From Qipengyuania intermedia (GTDB lineage: Bacteria; Pseudomonadota; Alphaproteobacteria; Sphingomonadales; Sphingomonadaceae): 64,000 nt of DNA. Below the pieces are notes generated by a model. The model did no database searches and was not told where the DNA came from. It saw only the letters and a list, made by a program, of their open reading frames with translations. Shown here one piece after another: positions 18,130-26,971 of the stretch (its first letter is position 1; the number at the start of each line of letters is the position of its first letter). A program made the position numbers and the translations under genes. The DNA is taken from the NCBI RefSeq assembly GCF_019711615.1, contig NZ_JAIGNS010000002.1, positions 917,501 to 981,500 of the forward strand. The letters are read 5' to 3'.

Positions 18130-18777
18130 CTATGATTTCAGTTTGCCGAACGCCTTCTCGCGCCATTTTCCGGTGAGCCGGTCGAGCCCGGCAATCGCAC
18201 GCAACTCGTCTTGATTCGGGTTTGCCACCGGGTCGTAGAGAGCGGCGAAAACGCGCGCGACGCGCCAGTCGGCATGACCATCCTCGACCTTGCGCAATTC
18301 GTCGCCCGCCTCGGCCTCGCCTTCCTCGAGGACGCGGTAGTACCAGCCGCAATTGTGCGCGCCGAGGATATGCGCGACCATGCCTTTGCGGCCGAAGCGG
18401 TGCTCTATCTTCCAGCATGGCTGGCGCGGCTGGCTGACTTCGAGCAAGGCAGTCCCGAGACGGAAGCGATCGCCGATCAGGACGTCGTCCTCTTTCAGGC
18501 CAGCGACCATCAGGTTTTCGCCGAAGGGGGCAGGGCCTGCCAGGAGGGGATGTCCACCCAGTACCCCATTCCAAGCGCGATAATGGTCGGTCGGATAGTG
18601 GTGCACCGCCATGTCGATCCCGCCGTGGTGCTTCGTATCGGCGACCATATCCCCTTCGATGCCGAAACTGCGAAAGGTCGCCGTTCCTTCCAGCGGGCGT
18701 TTGTCGATGGCGCTCAGTTCCGCGCCGTTGAATGGCTTGGGTAGGCCGATGCAGATCGCATCCACGCGCAGGCTCAT
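18130..18777 (-). CDS. MOSC-domain protein (YiiM-like)
   Basis: 215 residues from MSLRVDAICIGLP, with GGGGCGG as ribosome site; the open frame continues upstream to 18909 through the 26-bp repeat but this extension is not expected. MOSC features: GIEGDMVADTKHHGGIDMAVHHYP, FGENLMVAG, IGDRFRLG and the invariant Cys of QPRQPCWKIEHRFG. YiiM-type proteins bind a molybdenum cofactor and reduce N-hydroxylated compounds such as 6-hydroxylaminopurine in E. coli. Single gene; its promoter area contains repeat copy 2. Confidence 0.9.
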   Translation of the reverse strand: MSLRVDAICIGLPKPFNGAELSAIDKRPLEGTATFRSFGIEGDMVADTKHHGGIDMAVHHYPTDHYRAWNGVLGGHPLLAGPAPFGENLMVAGLKEDDVLIGDRFRLGTALLEVSQPRQPCWKIEHRFGRKGMVAHILGAHNCGWYYRVLEEGEAEAGDELRKVEDGHADWRVARVFAALYDPVANPNQDELRAIAGLDRLTGKWREKAFGKLKS

Positions 18778-18792
18778 ATACCGCCCCGCAAT

Positions 18793-18818
18793 CCTACAGA
18801 GTGGAACGGGTGGAACAC
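18793..18818 (-). repeat. Dispersed 26-bp repeat, copy 2 (upstream of the MOSC gene)
   Basis: Exact inverted copy of 12106-12131. It lies immediately before the MOSC start; the trailing GCGGGG that follows the repeat provides the ribosome binding site. Read in the MOSC frame it again encodes VPPVPLC. Confidence 0.85.
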
Positions 18819-18945
18819 GGTCCAAGGGAGGAAATCCTGCCCACCGCCCAAGCGGCGCATTCCGGTCGTTTTTCGAGGGCTTGGCACGGTCATCGGCCCA
18901 TTCCAGCACATGGCGCCAAAGTAGGAAAGGCTTCGTCCGCTGCGG

Positions 18946-19557
18946 TCAATCGTCACCGCGCCGGACAGTCAGGGCATACCAGTCTCGCTGCACGCCGTCG
19001 GCCCCTTCGCCGCGATAGCGCACGGCATCGAGGATCGTGAAACCCGCTTCGCGGTAACGCTCCTCCAGCCATTTGGGCGAGGGGAGGTTGGTCCAGCGTC
19101 CCAGCGGATCGCGGCCTTCGTCCGGATGCGCCTCGTCGCCAAGTTTGTAATTGGCAAAATGAAGGCCGCCGGGACGCAGGGCGGCGTGGATGGATCGCAG
19201 GACGGGCGGAAGATCGACGCGGGGCAGGTGCAGCAGGCATGCGTGTGCCCAGATCGCATCATAAGCACCTTGCGCATCGAGTTCGGAAAACAGCAGCTTG
19301 CGTGCCGGAAGGTCGAAGCGTTCGCGCGCCTTGCGGGCCATGGCCTCGGTCCCGTCGGTCGGATCGACCGCAAACCCGCGTTCGAGCATGCGCGCGGAAT
19401 CCCGGCCGCTCCCGCAGCCCAGTTCCAAAATCTCAGCCCCGGAATCCAGCCGGTCGAGGAATGCGTCGAGAAAGCGGCTCGGACCTTGGCCGAATGACAG
19501 GGTGTAGCGCGGCGCGTTCGCCTCGTAATAGGCGATCGTGTCCGCGTCCGCGCTCAC
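18946..19557 (-). CDS. Class I SAM-dependent methyltransferase
   Basis: 203 residues with the Rossmann methyltransferase motifs: [19 protein letters not shown] (motif I), the acidic DPTDGTEAM at the end of strand 2, [13 protein letters not shown] (motif IV) and [12 protein letters not shown] (post-motif region). Length and motifs suggest a small-molecule methyltransferase of the UbiE/TehB type, substrate unknown. Its start overlaps the rlmN stop by four bases, so the two are co-translated. Confidence 0.88.
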   Translation of the reverse strand: MSADADTIAYYEANAPRYTLSFGQGPSRFLDAFLDRLDSGAEILELGCGSGRDSARMLERGFAVDPTDGTEAMARKARERFDLPARKLLFSELDAQGAYDAIWAHACLLHLPRVDLPPVLRSIHAALRPGGLHFANYKLGDEAHPDEGRDPLGRWTNLPSPKWLEERYREAGFTILDAVRYRGEGADGVQRDWYALTVRRGDD

Positions 19558-20798
19558 TCCTGCGCGGCTCCGGCCTCTGCCGCTTCGCGATCACGCTGGG
19601 CGCGGGATTTCTTCTCGGCAGTGGTCTTCAGCTGGCCGCAGGCCGCATCGATATCGCGGCCGCGCGGGGTGCGTACGGGTGCGGAAATGCCGTTTTCGAA
19701 GACGATGTTCGAAAATGCGCGCACGCGTTCGGGCGTGGAGCATTCATAGGGCGCGCCGGGCCAGGGGTTGAACGGGATCAGGTTCACCTTGGCGGGAAGG
19801 TCGTATTCCTTGATCAGGCGCACCAGTTCGCGCGCATCGTCGTCGGAATCGTTCTTGTCCTTCAGCATCACGTATTCGAAGGTGATGCGCCGGGCGTTGC
19901 TGGCCCCGGGGTAGGCGGCACAGGCGGCAAGCAGTTCCTCGATACCGTACTTTTTGTTGATCGGTACGATCTCGTCGCGGACTTCCTTGGTCACCGCGTG
20001 GAGCGACACGGCAAGGTTCACGCCGATCTCTTCGCCGCAGCGTTCCATTGCCGGAACCACGCCGCTGGTCGACAGCGTGATGCGGCGCTTGGAGAGGGCG
20101 AGGCCTTCGCCATCCATCACCAGCTTCAGCGCATCGCGCACGTTCTCGAAATTGTAGAGCGGTTCACCCATGCCCATCATGACGATATTCGTGAGCAAGC
20201 GGCCGTCTGCGCGGTATTCGGTCTCGTCCGCTTCCTCGCCGAAATCCATCTTGCCCTTGGGCCACTCGCCCAGCGCATCGCGCGCCAGCATGACCTGTCC
20301 CACGATCTCGCCCGGCGTCAGGTTACGCACGAGGCGCATGGTGCCGGTGTGGCAAAACCGGCAGTTGAGCGTGCAGCCCACCTGGCTCGACACGCACAGA
20401 GTTCCGCGATCGGCATCGGGGATGAAGACCATTTCGAACTCGTGCCCGTCGGCCGTCTTCAGCAGCCATTTGCGGGTGCCATCGTTCGAATGCTGGGCCT
20501 CGACCACTTCGGGACGGCCGATGACGAAACGTTCGGTCAGCCAAGGGCGCATCGTCTTGGCGATGTCCGTCATCGCTTCGAAATCGGTGACGCCGCGATG
20601 GTAGAGCCAGTGGAAGACCTGCTTTGAGCGCAGCTTCGCCTGCTTCGCATCCAGCCCGGCGGTTTCGAACAGTTCGCGGATGCGCGCCTTGGGCAGGCCC
20701 ATCAGATCCACGCGCCCGTCGGGACGCGGCGTGATGTCACGCGCGACGGGAACCGGGTCTACCTGCCCGGGGATGCTCATCAAATTCGTATCGGCCAT
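19554..20798 (-). CDS. rlmN: 23S rRNA (A2503-C2)/tRNA (A37-C2) methyltransferase
   Basis: 414 residues from [11 protein letters not shown]; the open frame upstream to 20897 lacks family residues. Radical-SAM Cx3Cx2C motif in [14 protein letters not shown], preceded by the RlmN N-terminal domain ([15 protein letters not shown] [16 protein letters not shown]) and followed by [33 protein letters not shown] and the C-terminal [15 protein letters not shown] containing the resolving Cys. It methylates C2 of adenine 2503 in 23S rRNA and A37 in some tRNAs, helping accuracy. First gene of the pair with the methyltransferase. Confidence 0.97.
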   Translation of the reverse strand: MADTNLMSIPGQVDPVPVARDITPRPDGRVDLMGLPKARIRELFETAGLDAKQAKLRSKQVFHWLYHRGVTDFEAMTDIAKTMRPWLTERFVIGRPEVVEAQHSNDGTRKWLLKTADGHEFEMVFIPDADRGTLCVSSQVGCTLNCRFCHTGTMRLVRNLTPGEIVGQVMLARDALGEWPKGKMDFGEEADETEYRADGRLLTNIVMMGMGEPLYNFENVRDALKLVMDGEGLALSKRRITLSTSGVVPAMERCGEEIGVNLAVSLHAVTKEVRDEIVPINKKYGIEELLAACAAYPGASNARRITFEYVMLKDKNDSDDDARELVRLIKEYDLPAKVNLIPFNPWPGAPYECSTPERVRAFSNIVFENGISAPVRTPRGRDIDAACGQLKTTAEKKSRAQRDREAAEAGAAQE

Positions 20799-21079
20799 GG
20801 GAGCGACGCATATAGGCGCGTGAAGGGTGAAAGGAAAGGGGCGTGCACAATGCAGGATCATGCATTCGGTTTCCGTGAATTCGCCTGCGCTCTGCACCGT
20901 TCGTCGAAATTTTCGCCCGCTGCATTTGGTCGACGGCAGGATGCATTTCGTCGCTAATTTTGTTGCGCGCCTGCAACACTTTCTTGTTGTGCAAGGTTAA
21001 TGAAACGCCAGTCGGAAACCGCCGTTGAATGGTTCCACGCGCCGCACATGGCGCGTCGAAAACAACAATGGAGTTTACT

Positions 21080-21742
21080 ATGAAAAAGGTTGCAACACTT
21101 CTGGTCGCCGGTTCGGCAATCGCCATGGCAGCCCCTGCCGCGGCACAGGACAATTCGCCATTCACCGGCCCGCGCGCCGAAGTCGTCGGCGGTTACGATG
21201 TCAGCAAGGCTGGCAGCTCGATCGATGACGATGTTAACGAAGACAACGACCAGTCGATCGAAGGCGTCGTTTATGGCGTTGGCCTCGGTTACGACTTCAA
21301 TGCCGGCGGCGTGGTCCTCGGCCTTGAAGGTGAACTGACCGATTCCACCGCAGACGTCGAATTCGACGATGGTGACTTCGAAGGCTTCGGCCTCGGCGAC
21401 GTGAACGCCGGCCGTGACCTTTATGTCGGCGCCCGCGTCGGCGTGCTCGCACAGCCGGACCTGCTGGTCTACGCCAAGGGCGGCTATACGAACGGCCGTT
21501 ACAACATCAACAGCTCGTTCGACGGTGAAGAGTACGCCGCCAAGCTCGACACCGATGGCTATCGTCTGGGTGCCGGCGTCGAATACGCGCTGGATGCGAA
21601 CACTTTCGCCAAGGTCGAATATCGCTATTCGAACTACAGCGATGCGGAACTCGACTTCGAAGGCGATATTGCCGACGTCGATGTCGGTGAAATCGATACC
21701 GACCGTCACCAGGTCATGGTCGGCTTCGGCTACCGTTTCTAA
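21080..21742 (+). CDS. Outer-membrane beta-barrel (porin-family) protein
   Basis: 220 residues from MKKVATLLVAGSAIAMAAPAAAQ, a clear Sec signal; the ORF extends 17 codons upstream without support. The mature part is acidic with alternating hydrophobic strands (GVVYGVGLGYDF, GGVVLGLEGELTDS, DLYVGARVGVLAQ, LLVYAKGGYTNG, YRLGAGVEYAL, TFAKVEYRYSNY) and ends in VMVGFGYRF, the C-terminal Phe signature of Bam-assembled barrels. Eight strands are likely (OmpX/OmpA-like size). An inverted repeat ACGCGCC-GCACAT-GGCGCGT lies just upstream. A terminator follows at 21761. Confidence 0.9.
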   Translation: MKKVATLLVAGSAIAMAAPAAAQDNSPFTGPRAEVVGGYDVSKAGSSIDDDVNEDNDQSIEGVVYGVGLGYDFNAGGVVLGLEGELTDSTADVEFDDGDFEGFGLGDVNAGRDLYVGARVGVLAQPDLLVYAKGGYTNGRYNINSSFDGEEYAAKLDTDGYRLGAGVEYALDANTFAKVEYRYSNYSDAELDFEGDIADVDVGEIDTDRHQVMVGFGYRF

Positions 21743-21760
21743 TCGTAGCTGAGTGAAGTG

Positions 21761-21793
21761 AAGGGCCGGTGGCAGCGATGCCATCGGCCCTTT
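21761..21793. terminator. Bidirectional terminator between convergent genes
   Basis: AAGGGCCGGTGGCA (21761-21774) pairs with TGCCATCGGCCCTTT (21779-21793) with one mismatch. It is followed by TTTCCTT on the plus strand and flanked by the converging ends of the barrel gene (21742) and the ialB-like gene (21796). Confidence 0.8.
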
Positions 21794-21795
21794 CC

Positions 21796-22284
21796 TTATC
21801 TGAAGCGTCGACAGCCCAGGGTGGCCGCGTCGATCGCGGTCGCGGCGCCTGCAAGCTTGTAAGCATCGGTAAAGCGGCGGCCATTGGCCCCGATCGCCGT
21901 GACACGCATGGTCGGTGCCGATCGCATGGCGGCGATGATCGCGGCGTCCATGGCTTTGTCCCGCGCCCAGGCCTTGTTCCCGTCTACAATCATGGAAAAG
22001 CTCTGGCGGCCGATGCGCAAACTGGCCTGTTTGGCGCGCAGGGGTTGCGACAGGCGCAGGTGGACCTGCCCGCGGATGCCTCGCTTCGGCCAGTGTCCTA
22101 CGGTCGCATAGCCGCTGGATGCGGCGCCGTCGCGCGCGGGTGCGGCAGCGGCGATTGCATAGCAACGCGGCACATTGGCGTCGAGGAATGCGGCCCAGCC
22201 GGAAAAGACGCCAAGGCTGTCCTTGGCCGCGAGCGGAGTGGCTGCGGCGATCATTACGGCGAGGGCTGCGGCGAACCTAGTCAT
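21796..22284 (-). CDS. Invasion-associated locus B (IalB)-like exported protein
   Basis: 162 residues with a signal peptide (MTRFAAALAVMIAAATPLAA) followed by LGVFSGWAAFLDANVPRCYAIA, which resembles the start of IalB-family proteins, and a conserved late Cys (TLGCRRF) likely to pair with Cys41. IalB was named from Bartonella, but the family is widespread in non-pathogenic alphaproteobacteria as a small periplasmic beta protein. Its start overlaps the end of greB by eight bases. Confidence 0.72.
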   Translation of the reverse strand: MTRFAAALAVMIAAATPLAAKDSLGVFSGWAAFLDANVPRCYAIAAAAPARDGAASSGYATVGHWPKRGIRGQVHLRLSQPLRAKQASLRIGRQSFSMIVDGNKAWARDKAMDAAIIAAMRSAPTMRVTAIGANGRRFTDAYKLAGAATAIDAATLGCRRFR

Positions 22285-22756
22285 AATCGATGGCGACGAC
22301 TTCCCATTCCTTCATGCCGGATGGAAGCCTTACCGTGCGCAAATCCCCGACACTGGCACCCCTCAATGCGCGGGCGAGGGGGCTGGACCAGCCGATCCGG
22401 CCCTTGCCTGCGTCCTGCTCGTCATCGCCGACAAGAGTGACGGTCTTCTCGTTATCGTCCTCGTCGGCCATTGTGACGCGCGCGCCAAAGAAGGCCTTGC
22501 TCTTGTCCGGCTGGTCGGTCGGGGAGATGACCTGCGCTGCCTTCATCCGCCGGGCAAGATGGGCGAGCTCGCGGTCGATTTCGCGCATTTTCTTGCGGCC
22601 GTAGAGGTAATCGCCGTTCTCGCTCCGGTCGCCATTGCCCGCAGCCCAGCTGACGATTTCGACGATCTCCGGGCGTTCCTTGCCCAGGAGATGGTCGTAT
22701 CGTGCCTTCATGGCGGCATAGCCGGCCGGTGTAATCGGGTTGCTGCGGGTCTGCAT
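22277..22756 (-). CDS. greB: Transcription elongation factor GreB
   Basis: 159 residues from MQTRSNPITPAGYAAMKARY. An N-terminal coiled coil (KARYDHLLGKERPEIVEIV, GDRSENGDYLYGRKKMREID, acidic tip residues in the DRSENGDY loop) is followed by an FKBP-like C-terminal domain (FFGARVTMADED, GKGRIGWSSPLARALRG, GDLRTVRLP). GreB enters the RNA polymerase secondary channel and stimulates cleavage of backtracked RNA. It sits between slt and the ialB-like gene on the same strand; the longer frame to 22972 runs into slt and is not used. Confidence 0.93.
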   Translation of the reverse strand: MQTRSNPITPAGYAAMKARYDHLLGKERPEIVEIVSWAAGNGDRSENGDYLYGRKKMREIDRELAHLARRMKAAQVISPTDQPDKSKAFFGARVTMADEDDNEKTVTLVGDDEQDAGKGRIGWSSPLARALRGASVGDLRTVRLPSGMKEWEVVAIDYD

Positions 22757-22779
22757 AAGGCGGCGAGCCCTAGCGCAGA

Positions 22780-24720
22780 TCAGCGCCCGACGTAATGGCG
22801 GATATCGCGCTCGTAGGAGGCGGACTTGTCGGGGTGCAGATTGGCATAGGTCACCGCGTTCCCGATCACGCGCATGACGTAATAGCGTGTTTCGAAATTG
22901 GCGGGGATCTGCTCGATCCAGGACACCCAATCGACCGCTCCGGTGCGCGGGTCGCCGTTGAGGCGCAGCCACTGGTTCACCCGGCCCGGACCCGCGTTAT
23001 AGGCCGCAATGGCCAGCGGATAGGCGCCGTTATAGCGATCCATGAGACGTGCGAAATGCGCGTCGCCGAGGCGGATGTTGTAGCCGGGATCGCCCGTGAG
23101 GCTGGCGGACATGTACTGGACGCCGATCTTGCCCGCTTCCTCGCGCGCAGTCCCGGGCATGAGCTGCATCATACCGCGCGCGCCGGCGTGGCTGACGCGT
23201 GTGCGGTCGAACTCGCTTTCCTGACGGGCGATGGCGTGGACCATGGTCCAGTTTGCGCCCGAATGTGTCGGTACGGTCGGGAAACCCAGCCATTCGAAGT
23301 CCGCGAAATCGCGCTCCCCGGCAACCATTCCGGCAACCACCGCCATTTCCTCGAGCCCGGTCTCGCGTGCGAGTTCGGCGACGAGGGCCATTTCGGCAGG
23401 CGTTTCGGCATTATCCGCGATAGCCTCGAAGAAGGCACGCTCGGTCTGCCATGCACGGCGATTGCGAGCCATTTCGCGCAACGCGAGTGTCAGGGGCTGC
23501 GCGTTGAAAGCAGCGCGCTGTTCAGCGGTGGGCTGGACGGGAGCGGCCTTGGCGAAATTCTTGACCGGACGGCCAAGCTCGCTGAGCGCCAGCTGGCCAT
23601 AGTAATATTCGGGGTGGCTCGCGGCCATTTCCCAGTAACGGCGCGCTTCATCGCGGTCGCCCGCCTTGGCGGCTGCACGACCCGCCCAGTAAAAGCCCTT
23701 GGCGCGGGTGAGCTGCGTCTTGGCAGCAGCACCATAGCGATAGAACAGCGGAGCCGCTTTCGCCCCGTCACCCATCGACCAGAGCGCCTTCGTTCCGCCG
23801 AGCCACATCAGGTCGGTGTATTTGTCGCGCAGCTGGAAGGAGCCTTCGGAGATATCGGTCCCGGGCGCGAAGAGGTCGTCCACCTTGCTGGCGATGGCGA
23901 CCGCCTGGGCAGTTCCGGCACCTTGGGCTGCACGCAGCGCTTCGGTGACAAAGTCGGCCCCGTCGAACGCCGGGCTGGATGCGGGTGCACGCGTTGCCAG
24001 CAGGTTGATCGCCTGTGGCAGGCGGCCATTGCTGCGGTAATAGCGCGCGAGATTATAGACGTAGCCGCTATCGTTCATCGCGCCGGAGGGCACGGTGAGG
24101 CCGATGCTGGCCGGATCAGTGCCCTGGAGCAGCGCAAGGCGTGCCTGCGCCATGTCGCGATAAGCGGGCGAGACGCGCACGATCTGACGTGCAGCCGCTT
24201 CCTGCTGGCCCTGCCACAGGAGCGCGTCCATGCGCGCATCGTGATCTTCGGGCGACAGGCGCTGGCCGAACAGGCCCTGCATATAGGCTTCTGCCGGCCC
24301 GCTCATCGAACCGCCACGCCATGCTTCACGCGCAAGGTCGAATGCTTCCGGACGGTTCATCGCCGCAAGTGCCAATGCGTAGCGCGCCTTGGCACCATTC
24401 GAGAGGGGAGGGTTCTTCTCGAAAAAGGCGACCAGCGATTGCGGCGAGATCGCCTCGTTATCGAGCGCGGCCTCGGCCCGGCGCTGGATCAGCGCGGCCT
24501 TGGGAAATTCGGGATAGGTCGACAGGAAACCGGCGTATTGCGAGAAGGAGAGATCGTCTTCCTTCGTCAGGTATTCCCACTGCGACAGCGCCTGCGTCAT
24601 GCGGGTGGGTTGCTGTGCCACCAAGCTGCGTTCGGGTACGGCGATCGTCTGGGCGATTGCGGGGCTCGCCAGTGCAGTACCGGCGAGAAATGCGAACGAA
24701 GCGAAAGTTTTATTGGCCAT
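22780..24720 (-). CDS. Soluble lytic murein transglycosylase (Slt family)
   Basis: 646 residues from MANKTFASFAFLAGTALASPAIAQ, the start that gives a normal signal peptide; upstream in-frame ATGs at 24729 and 24801 exist, the latter after AGAGGT. Residues 30-450 are alpha-helical superhelix repeats of the Slt70 U-domain type. The C-terminal lysozyme-like domain carries catalytic Glu in ARQESEFDRTRVSHAGARG, then MMQLMPGTA and AIAAYNAGPGRVNQWL. It cleaves peptidoglycan glycan strands to 1,6-anhydro products in the periplasm. Divergent from dapA, followed 23 bases later by greB. Confidence 0.92.
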   Translation of the reverse strand: MANKTFASFAFLAGTALASPAIAQTIAVPERSLVAQQPTRMTQALSQWEYLTKEDDLSFSQYAGFLSTYPEFPKAALIQRRAEAALDNEAISPQSLVAFFEKNPPLSNGAKARYALALAAMNRPEAFDLAREAWRGGSMSGPAEAYMQGLFGQRLSPEDHDARMDALLWQGQQEAAARQIVRVSPAYRDMAQARLALLQGTDPASIGLTVPSGAMNDSGYVYNLARYYRSNGRLPQAINLLATRAPASSPAFDGADFVTEALRAAQGAGTAQAVAIASKVDDLFAPGTDISEGSFQLRDKYTDLMWLGGTKALWSMGDGAKAAPLFYRYGAAAKTQLTRAKGFYWAGRAAAKAGDRDEARRYWEMAASHPEYYYGQLALSELGRPVKNFAKAAPVQPTAEQRAAFNAQPLTLALREMARNRRAWQTERAFFEAIADNAETPAEMALVAELARETGLEEMAVVAGMVAGERDFADFEWLGFPTVPTHSGANWTMVHAIARQESEFDRTRVSHAGARGMMQLMPGTAREEAGKIGVQYMSASLTGDPGYNIRLGDAHFARLMDRYNGAYPLAIAAYNAGPGRVNQWLRLNGDPRTGAVDWVSWIEQIPANFETRYYVMRVIGNAVTYANLHPDKSASYERDIRHYVGR

Positions 24721-24825
24721 GCTGGACATAGTGCCCGGCCCCTCCTTATCAGGCGCTGAATGAATTGCGGCACGGGTCGCCACAAAGCGTCCCGTTTTCA
24801 TACCTCTAACGCAGGACTCGCGTAA

Positions 24826-25707
24826 ATGTTCTCTGGCTCAATTCCCGCTCTTGCGACTCCTTTTCGCGACGGATCGTTCGACGAGGCTGCGTTTCGCAAG
24901 CTGGTCGACTGGCAGATCGAGAATGGCAGCAAGGGACTGGTCCCCTGCGGCACGACCGGAGAGGCCTCCACGATCTCGAATGCAGAGCACCACCGGGTGA
25001 TCGAGGTCTGCATCGAACAGGCCGCCGGACGGGTGCCCGTGATCGCCGGTTGCGGGTCGAACGATACGCGCAACGCGCTGCTCCACATGCAGTTCGCAAA
25101 GAAGGCGGGGGCGGCGGCGGGCCTGTGCGTTGCGCCTTACTACAACCGGCCTAGCCAGGCGGGCCTGATCGCGCATTTCAGCTTTCTTGCAGAGAACAGC
25201 GACCTGCCGATCGTGCTCTACAACGTTCCCGGCCGCACGGTGACCGACATCGAGGACGATACGGTCTGCGAACTGGTCAACAAATATCCGGACCGCATCG
25301 TCGCGATCAAGGATGCGAGCGGCGATTTGTCCCGCGTGGCCGATCACCGCATGGGTATCGGCCGCGATTTCTGCCAGCTTTCAGGAAACGACGAATTGTG
25401 GCTTCCGCATAGCGCCGCGGGCGGATCGGGCTGCATTTCGGTGACGGCGAACGTCGCGCCGGCCCTATGTGCCGAGTTCCACGAGGCCATTGCCGCTGCC
25501 GACCTGATCAAGGCGCGCGAGATCAACGACCGCCTCTTCCCGCTGCATTACGCGATGTTCTCCGACGCGAGTCCGGCCCCTGTCAAATACGCCCTCAGCC
25601 GGGTGCACGACTGGTTCCCCGACGACGTGCGCCTGCCGATCTGTAAGGCGAGCGACGCCAGCCGCAAGGCGGTCGACGAAGCGCTGGAGCACGCCGGACT
25701 GATCTGA
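24826..25707 (+). CDS. dapA: 4-hydroxy-tetrahydrodipicolinate synthase
   Basis: 293 residues, TIM-barrel aldolase of lysine and meso-diaminopimelate synthesis: condenses pyruvate with aspartate semialdehyde. Signature regions: GLVPCGTTGEASTIS (the TTGE substrate loop), PYYNRPSQAGL, the catalytic Tyr in LYNVPGRTV and the Schiff-base Lys in IVAIKDASGDL. The product feeds peptidoglycan, which fits the neighbouring slt. A weak hairpin separates it from smpB 72 bases downstream. Confidence 0.97.
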   Translation: MFSGSIPALATPFRDGSFDEAAFRKLVDWQIENGSKGLVPCGTTGEASTISNAEHHRVIEVCIEQAAGRVPVIAGCGSNDTRNALLHMQFAKKAGAAAGLCVAPYYNRPSQAGLIAHFSFLAENSDLPIVLYNVPGRTVTDIEDDTVCELVNKYPDRIVAIKDASGDLSRVADHRMGIGRDFCQLSGNDELWLPHSAAGGSGCISVTANVAPALCAEFHEAIAAADLIKAREINDRLFPLHYAMFSDASPAPVKYALSRVHDWFPDDVRLPICKASDASRKAVDEALEHAGLI

Positions 25708-25711
25708 TTCT

Positions 25712-25750
25712 GAAGGGAAGGGCAAGCGCCGAGCTTTCCCTTCACCTTTC
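25712..25750 (+). terminator. Weak terminator-like hairpin after dapA
   Basis: GAAGGGAA (25712-25719) pairs with TTCCCTTC (25736-25743), followed by ACCTTTCG. The poor T-run suggests partial read-through into smpB. Confidence 0.45.
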
Positions 25751-25779
25751 GATCCCAAGCGCCTACATGCACCGCCGAT

Positions 25780-26262
25780 ATGGCACGACCCAAACCCGCT
25801 ACCTTCGACAAGCAGAAAACCGTCGCCGACAACCGGCGTGTGCGGTTCGACTATCATGTCGAGGAAACCTTCGAGGCCGGCCTTGCGCTTCAGGGGACCG
25901 AGGTGAAGGCGCTGCGTGCGGGCGAGGCCAGCATCAAGGAAAGCTATGCGGAAGTGCGCGACGGGCAGGTCTGGCTGATCAATGCCAACATCCCGGAATA
26001 TTCGCATGGCAACCGGCTCAATCACGAACCGCGCCGTCCGCGCAAGCTGCTGCTGCATGAGCGCGAGATCGAAAAGCTTTTCGGCGCGGTGGAGCGCAAG
26101 GGGATGACGCTGGTCCCCCTGTCGATCTATTTCAACTCGACCGGACGGGCGAAAGTCGAACTTGCGCTCGCCAAGGGCAAGCAGGCGCACGACAAGCGCC
26201 AGACGATCAAGGACCGCGACTGGAAGCGCGACAAGGCGCGCCTGATGCGCGAAAAGGGATGA
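25780..26262 (+). CDS. smpB: SsrA-binding protein (trans-translation)
   Basis: 160 residues. SmpB binds tmRNA and brings it to stalled ribosomes. Family motifs: [33 protein letters not shown] region (N-terminal beta barrel), [31 protein letters not shown] and the basic C-terminal tail [17 protein letters not shown] that enters the mRNA channel. The tmRNA gene itself is not in this window. It lies downstream of dapA, a common arrangement in alphaproteobacteria. Confidence 0.97.
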   Translation: MARPKPATFDKQKTVADNRRVRFDYHVEETFEAGLALQGTEVKALRAGEASIKESYAEVRDGQVWLINANIPEYSHGNRLNHEPRRPRKLLLHEREIEKLFGAVERKGMTLVPLSIYFNSTGRAKVELALAKGKQAHDKRQTIKDRDWKRDKARLMREKG

Positions 26263-26380
26263 GGCTTCAGGCGACGGAAACGTCCATCGTGCTAGGCGTG
26301 TCTCCCATCATGGTCTCTTCACCGCATAAAACTGGCAAGACCGGCTTGTGCAGCGCACAGGCCAGCGCCATGTCGGGATC

Positions 26381-26971
26381 ATGGCGATGAGCGGTAAGAG
26401 GTCGAAAACCTGGGCAGCGGACATGATCCGCAAATACATGCCCACGCGCGAAGAAATGGCGCGCAACAAGTACCTCAAACCCATCGCGCACCGTTTCCTG
26501 ACGCCCGAGCTGTGGCGCTTTACCCGCCGCAGCGTACCGCGCGGGGTGGCGCTTGGCCTTTTTGCGGCATTTATCGTGCCGATCGGGCAGATTTTCCTCG
26601 CGGCTTTCCTGGCGCTGCCCGCGCGGGCTAACGTGCCGCTTTCGGCATTTGTTACTTTCGTCACGAATCCCTTTACCCTGCCGTTCTGGCTGCTGGTCGC
26701 CAACAAGACCGGCAAGACCATGCTGAACATAGACGCGACGCTGGGCGGTGGGGCCGGTTCTCTGGCAGAGGATGGCGGGGCGCTGGCACGCTGGCTCGAG
26801 GTGGGGGGCGTGACCGCTTTCGGCTTCCTTGTGCTAGCCCTCTTCAGTGCGGGGCTCGGGTACCTGATCGCCAGTTTCGCATGGCGCTATATCGTCGCCC
26901 GCAAGCGTCGCAAGCGGCTGATCCGGATGGAACAGCGGCTTAGCGAACGCCTGAAGGAGCGTGGCCAATGA
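26381..26971 (+). CDS. DUF2062 membrane protein
   Basis: 196 residues from ATG 26381 (GGGA just upstream; ATG 26387 also possible). After a basic N-terminus, three hydrophobic segments (VALGLFAAFIVPIGQIFLAAFLA, LSAFVTFVTNPFTLPFWLLVA, AFGFLVLALFSAGLGYLIASF) carry the DUF2062 phrases SVPRGVALGLFAAFIP-like and VTNPFTLPFWL. Function unknown. The stop overlaps the cckA start by four bases (ATGA), so the two are coupled; this neighbourhood is common in sphingomonads. Confidence 0.87.
   Translation: MAMSGKRSKTWAADMIRKYMPTREEMARNKYLKPIAHRFLTPELWRFTRRSVPRGVALGLFAAFIVPIGQIFLAAFLALPARANVPLSAFVTFVTNPFTLPFWLLVANKTGKTMLNIDATLGGGAGSLAEDGGALARWLEVGGVTAFGFLVLALFSAGLGYLIASFAWRYIVARKRRKRLIRMEQRLSERLKERGQ

Noticed and set aside
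18778..18909. Longer N-terminus of the MOSC protein
   Set aside because: It would be translated through the dispersed repeat; the ATG at 18777 has a good ribosome site and gives the family's usual start.
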